Of a stretch of 7,429 bases of DNA, positions 4,388 through 7,429 are shown piece after piece. The stretch is from CAG-791 sp963605745 (lineage in GTDB: Bacteria > Bacillota > Clostridia > Lachnospirales > Lachnospiraceae). Below the pieces are notes generated by a model. It ran no database searches. It saw only the letters and a list, made by a program, of their open reading frames with translations, and was not told the DNA's origin. How positions within the stretch are numbered: the first letter of the stretch is position 1; the number at the start of each line of letters is the position of its first letter. The position numbers were made by a program, and so were the translations under genes. Location of the stretch: assembly GCA_963605745.1 (NCBI GenBank), contig CAVCWT010000068.1, forward strand, positions 1-7,429, written 5' to 3'.

Positions 4388-6543
4388 TGTGATCTGCCTC
4401 CTTTCGCGCTGCGTCTGTTCTCGAATGACAGATTGAAGTTCGCCTTGCCATTCTCTTCTGTGGAGAGCAGAAGCGTGGCATTGTAGTTCTTCCCGGTCCG
4501 CTGGCTCCTGCAGTCCTTTAGATAAATACGACCGTCCGTCAGCATTTTCTCCACCATGCCGGAGGAGAGCTGCTTGCCAAGGCTCCGGAAAAAGGCATTG
4601 TCCTTCCAGAGTGCAAAGCGGCAATCCTCATTGCTGCAAAACCAACCTTTCTGTTTCTCCAACACGTCTGCATGACAATGCGGGCAGACTCCGACTCTTT
4701 TGTAATCTGTCATCAGCTTCTCTGCTCCTTTCACCACTTCATAATTCTGTACCAGTCCGGAAATCATCTCTGTGATCTCCCGCATGAATGCCTCCGGTTC
4801 GTAATCGCCATGCTCGATGCGAAGGAGCTTTTGCTCCCAGTCGGCTGTCATCGACGCCGAGCGGATCTGCTCCGGCATGACCGTGATTAGAGAATTGCCT
4901 TTATCGGTGGAGACGAGATGGCGGGTTTTCCTGTCACCTTTTCGCTCGATAAAGCCTTTCTGCACCAGTTTCTCGATAATGCCTGCGCGGGTGGCCGGCG
5001 TGCCTAAGCCTCTGCGCTCTGCCTCCTCCGGAATCTCTGCTGCACCGGCCGTCTCCATGGAAGAAAGCAGGGTGTCCTCCGTGAAATGGTTGGGCGCCGT
5101 TGTTTTGCCTTCCTTGATCTCCACATTGGAAAGAGGCATCTCTGTATTGGGAGAGATGGATTTGTCAGGGCCGACAGCGTTTTCCTTCTCCTTCGCAGGG
5201 TAGAAGTGCTGCCAGATGTCCTTCCAACCGCCAAAAATCTCGGTCTTGACCTTCCTGGAAAATTCCTCGCCGCCGCATGTCAGGATAATGTTGTCTTCCG
5301 CGAAGCGATGATCCGGCGCGGCTGCACAAAGGAGCCTTACGGAAATCAGCTGCAGGATGGCGTTCTCTCCGGACGGAAGCTCCGCAGGATTTGCAGCGCA
5401 CATGGTTCCAGTCGGGATAATGGCGTGGTGATCACTGACCTTGCTGCTGTCGCAGAGTGCATCTACAGAGATGTCCGGTTGGTTGTCCGCCTTCTGAGCC
5501 TCCTGATGGGAGGATTGAGCTCCAGGCTCAATTCCGTTCTCCATTCCAGGCTGGATTCCGAGTTTCTGCGCCACCTGCGCGATCAGGTCCGGCAGCATGG
5601 GCTCCATGTCCTCCGTCAGATATCGGCTATCGGTACGGGGATAGGTCACCAGTTTCTTCTCATAGAGCGCCTGGGTGTAATCCAGAGTCTGCTGTGCGGT
5701 GAAGCCGAGAATACGGTTGGCGTCCCGCTGCAGGCTGGTCAGATCATAGAGAAGCGGTGCGTGTTCTGTGCGTTCCTTTCGATCCATGGACTTGAGCACG
5801 GCTTTCGCAGACTCCCTGCATTTGGTGAGGAGCTGCAGGGCATCCTCCTTCGCATCGAATCGCCTGCTGGCTGCGGTCAATCCATCCAGATCGAGCTGTA
5901 CGGTGTAGAACGACTGCGGCTTGAAGGCTGCAATCTCGGCATCGCGCATCACGACCATTGCCAACGTTGGTGTCATGACGCGGCCGATGTTCAGTGTCTG
6001 ACGATACAGGCATGAAAAAAGCCGGGTGGCGTTCATTCCGACGATCCAGTCGGCACGCTCCCGGCAAAGGGCTGCTTCATACAAAGCATCGTATTGAGTT
6101 GATGGTTTCAGATGGGCAAAGCCGTCCTTGATGGCCTGGTCCTCCATGCTGGAGATCCAGAGCCGTTCGAAGGGCTTCCTGCAGCCTGCCTGATGATAGA
6201 CCAGGCGGAAGATGAGTTCACCCTCTCTGCCGGCGTCTGTAGCGCAGACAAGGCTTTCCACATCATCACGTTTTATCAAGGTTTTCAGGATATTGAATTG
6301 CTGTCTCGTGGACACGGATACCTGATACCTCCAGTTGGTCGGCAGGATCGGCAGATCCGCGAGTCGCCATTTGGCGTAAGTTTCGTCGTAGGCCTCCGGC
6401 GCTGACAGCTCCACCAGATGGCCGACGCACCAGCTGACGACGTAGCCGCCTCCTTCCAGATAGCCATTGCAGCGTTTGTCTGCGCCCAGCACCTTGGCCA
6501 GCGACTGGGCAACCGAGGGTTTCTCGGCAAGTACGAGTTTCAT
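4384..6543 (-). CDS. topB: DNA topoisomerase III (type IA)
   Basis: The enzyme has 719 residues. The N-terminal TOPRIM domain shows Glu7 in LAEKPS and the acidic motif ATDAGREGE (101-109, Asp103). Next come GRVMTPTLA (187-195) and the active-site Tyr301 in VTYPRTDS. The family motif RRGLGTPATRAGIIEKL follows in the second half. A C-terminal zinc-ribbon-like stretch has Cys620, Cys623, Cys636 and Cys641. It cuts and passes single strands to decatenate or relax DNA; conjugative elements commonly carry such an enzyme, probably to resolve transfer intermediates. GRVMTP has Met where many homologues have Gln. Polar linkers near residues 325-360 and 465-490 make it slightly long. The ATG at 6543 has TAAGGAGG about 8 nt upstream, and that site can be covered by the hairpin at 6555-6610. 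Confidence 0.95.
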   Translation of the reverse strand: MKLVLAEKPSVAQSLAKVLGADKRCNGYLEGGGYVVSWCVGHLVELSAPEAYDETYAKWRLADLPILPTNWRYQVSVSTRQQFNILKTLIKRDDVESLVCATDAGREGELIFRLVYHQAGCRKPFERLWISSMEDQAIKDGFAHLKPSTQYDALYEAALCRERADWIVGMNATRLFSCLYRQTLNIGRVMTPTLAMVVMRDAEIAAFKPQSFYTVQLDLDGLTAASRRFDAKEDALQLLTKCRESAKAVLKSMDRKERTEHAPLLYDLTSLQRDANRILGFTAQQTLDYTQALYEKKLVTYPRTDSRYLTEDMEPMLPDLIAQVAQKLGIQPGMENGIEPGAQSSHQEAQKADNQPDISVDALCDSSKVSDHHAIIPTGTMCAANPAELPSGENAILQLISVRLLCAAAPDHRFAEDNIILTCGGEEFSRKVKTEIFGGWKDIWQHFYPAKEKENAVGPDKSISPNTEMPLSNVEIKEGKTTAPNHFTEDTLLSSMETAGAAEIPEEAERRGLGTPATRAGIIEKLVQKGFIERKGDRKTRHLVSTDKGNSLITVMPEQIRSASMTADWEQKLLRIEHGDYEPEAFMREITEMISGLVQNYEVVKGAEKLMTDYKRVGVCPHCHADVLEKQKGWFCSNEDCRFALWKDNAFFRSLGKQLSSGMVEKMLTDGRIYLKDCRSQRTGKNYNATLLLSTEENGKANFNLSFENRRSAKGGRSH

Positions 6544-6554
6544 TGTGAGTTCCT

Positions 6555-6610
6555 CCTTACATAAAATGAACCCCTCCGGGCCGGTGAGGCGGCGGGAGGG
6601 GTATGTAAGG
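6555..6610 (-). promoter_or_regulatory. Nested inverted repeat that can cover the topB ribosome binding site
   Basis: In minus-strand RNA three stems nest. The outer one pairs CCUUACAUA (6610-6602) with UAUGUAAGG (6563-6555), 9 bp. The middle one pairs CCCCUCC (6601-6595) with GGAGGGG (6577-6571), 7 bp. An inner 4-bp GCCG/CGGC stem has a six-base loop. A 7-nt bulge (6570-6564) lies between outer and middle stems on one side only. The outer stem includes AAGG of the topB Shine-Dalgarno sequence (AAGGAGG, 6558-6552). Translational repression of topB, RNA processing or partial termination between radC and topB are all possible; the structure is seen, the role is inferred. Confidence 0.6.
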
Positions 6611-6666
6611 CAACAGCAACCGGCCGGTGAAGCAATCAGACTTCATCGGTCCATCTGTTCAGTATT

Positions 6667-7344
6667 TCATCGCACCTCCTCTTTATGTTTGGTTCTGCGT
6701 GAGCGGGTTTTGGTTTTCTCGGTGGCTTTCTCGAGCTCGGCAGGTGCTGCGGATTCTTTCTCCTGTTCCTTTTGTTTCGCCTCCTGCAATTTTTTGCGGA
6801 CGGAGGGTTTTCTTTTCGGAATTGCTGGCTGGACCTCTTTCTCCCCTTTTTCCCATTCAAGGGATTCCATGTCGTGTGCCAGTTTCAGTTCCGGAACAGG
6901 CATAATCCCGTGCGCATGGAAGGAGTAATACCGGTCATCCGTTCCAATGATGATATGGTCCGTGAGCGGAATCTCCATCAGCTTGCAGGCCTTCTGCAAG
7001 CGGTCCGTCAGTTCAATGTCCTCGCGGCTCGGCTCCAGCTTGCCGGTAGGGTGATTGTGAAACAGCATGATGGAGGCCGCATTGCTCAGGATGCTGGCCT
7101 TCAGGATTTCCCTTGGGTGTGCCAACGATGCATTCAGCGTGCCTACACTCACAAAGTTCATATTGATCGGCTTCAGATCATTCTGAAGATTCACGACAAC
7201 AACCGCCTCACGGTCGAATTCCTTCAGTGTTTCATTCACGAGGCGGATCGCTGCGTCAGGATTGTTCACAGGTTCCTTGCTCATAAGAGGCGGCATCTTC
7301 ACCATGCGAATAGCTACCTGTTCAAGTCCATATTCCTCACTCAT
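6667..7344 (-). CDS. radC: RadC-family JAB/MPN-domain protein
   Basis: The protein has 225 residues. Its JAB/MPN domain (about residues 25-155) carries the JAMM metal-binding motif HNHPTG (96-101; His96, His98) followed by EPSREDIELTDRL with Asp109. VSVGTLNASLAHPREILKASI just before it is standard RadC. The N-terminal helix-hairpin-helix part of chromosomal RadC is missing, as is usual for versions on mobile elements. Residues from about 165 form a charged, lysine-rich, probably disordered tail (KRKPSVRKKLQEAK and onward). The family name implies DNA repair, but the activity is unproven and a peptidase function on a mobile element is equally open. The ATG at 7344 has GGAGG about 6 nt upstream and overlaps the stop of the preceding gene by 8 nt. 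Confidence 0.92.
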   Translation of the reverse strand: MSEEYGLEQVAIRMVKMPPLMSKEPVNNPDAAIRLVNETLKEFDREAVVVVNLQNDLKPINMNFVSVGTLNASLAHPREILKASILSNAASIMLFHNHPTGKLEPSREDIELTDRLQKACKLMEIPLTDHIIIGTDDRYYSFHAHGIMPVPELKLAHDMESLEWEKGEKEVQPAIPKRKPSVRKKLQEAKQKEQEKESAAPAELEKATEKTKTRSRRTKHKEEVR

Positions 7345-7429
7345 TCGTACCTCCGATCGGAACCGTCACTACGGCAGCCTGTCCCTTTAATGCCTTGAGC
7401 TTTGCCAGAATGGACTTCGGCGAGGAATG
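7337..7429 (-). CDS. C-terminal 30 residues of an unidentified upstream gene
   Basis: A minus-strand frame enters at the window edge and ends at TGA 7339-7337, inside the first codons of radC. It reads HSSPKSILAKLKALKGQ then AAVVTVPIGGTNE. The 8-nt overlap with radC and the lysine/alanine-rich tail, similar to the tails of RadC and ArdC here, support it as a real coding end. It shows that the window starts in the middle of an operon. The protein itself cannot be named from this fragment. Confidence 0.55.
   Translation of the reverse strand, partial: HSSPKSILAKLKALKGQAAVVTVPIGGTNE

Noticed and set aside
5086..6015. Plus-strand open frame of 309 codons
   Set aside because: It is antisense to topB within conserved topoisomerase sequence, so it is a by-product of codon usage on the other strand.
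1..7429. CRISPR array, tRNA, rRNA or attachment sites
   Set aside because: No regularly spaced long repeats, no tRNA-like cloverleaf or rRNA segment, and no integrase gene or core-site repeat are visible.

Overview
The window is a piece of an integrative conjugative element of the Tn1549/CTn type found in gut Firmicutes (Clostridia or Erysipelotrichia). This rests on gene content: a RadC/JAB protein, DNA topoisomerase III, an ArdC-like antirestriction protein, a transposon-transfer assisting (TTRAP) protein, MobC and a MOBP-type relaxase, with strong AGGAGG ribosome binding sites. All real genes lie on the minus strand, so transcription runs from high to low coordinates. No species can be named.

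Right part (7429 to 2143), in transcription order: the last 30 codons of an unidentified protein, radC, topB, a 34-codon TTG-start ORF, ardC, the TTRAP gene and mobC. Junctions are tight: 8-nt or 4-nt (ATGA) overlaps at four places, and 27 nt between the TTRAP gene and mobC. The exception is a 123-nt radC-topB gap holding a large nested inverted repeat that can cover the topB ribosome binding site. This is a conjugation DNA-processing operon: topoisomerase, antirestriction functions and relaxosome accessory protein.

Middle part (2142 to 1337): a 148-nt gap without a convincing gene, then a small three-helix membrane protein. Next comes 343 nt of AT-rich non-coding DNA containing, in transcription order, three copies of a GRGTGGCTCT repeat (possibly the end of a lost IS21-family element), an inverted repeat, a good sigma-A promoter, and a leader with a textbook intrinsic terminator before the next start codon.

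Left part (1336 to 1): a full-length aliphatic amidase gene (amiE) with every active-site residue present, closed by its own terminator, then the first 55 codons of the relaxase gene. In related elements the relaxase usually follows mobC closely. Here an independently regulated metabolic gene sits in the mobilisation region, with a terminator directly upstream of the relaxase.

The most interesting parts are the amiE unit and its leader attenuator, which includes an AnnGnn hexaloop hairpin that excludes the terminator (compare AmiR/ANTAR control of Pseudomonas amiE), and a short C-terminal motif shared by three proteins of the transfer operon.
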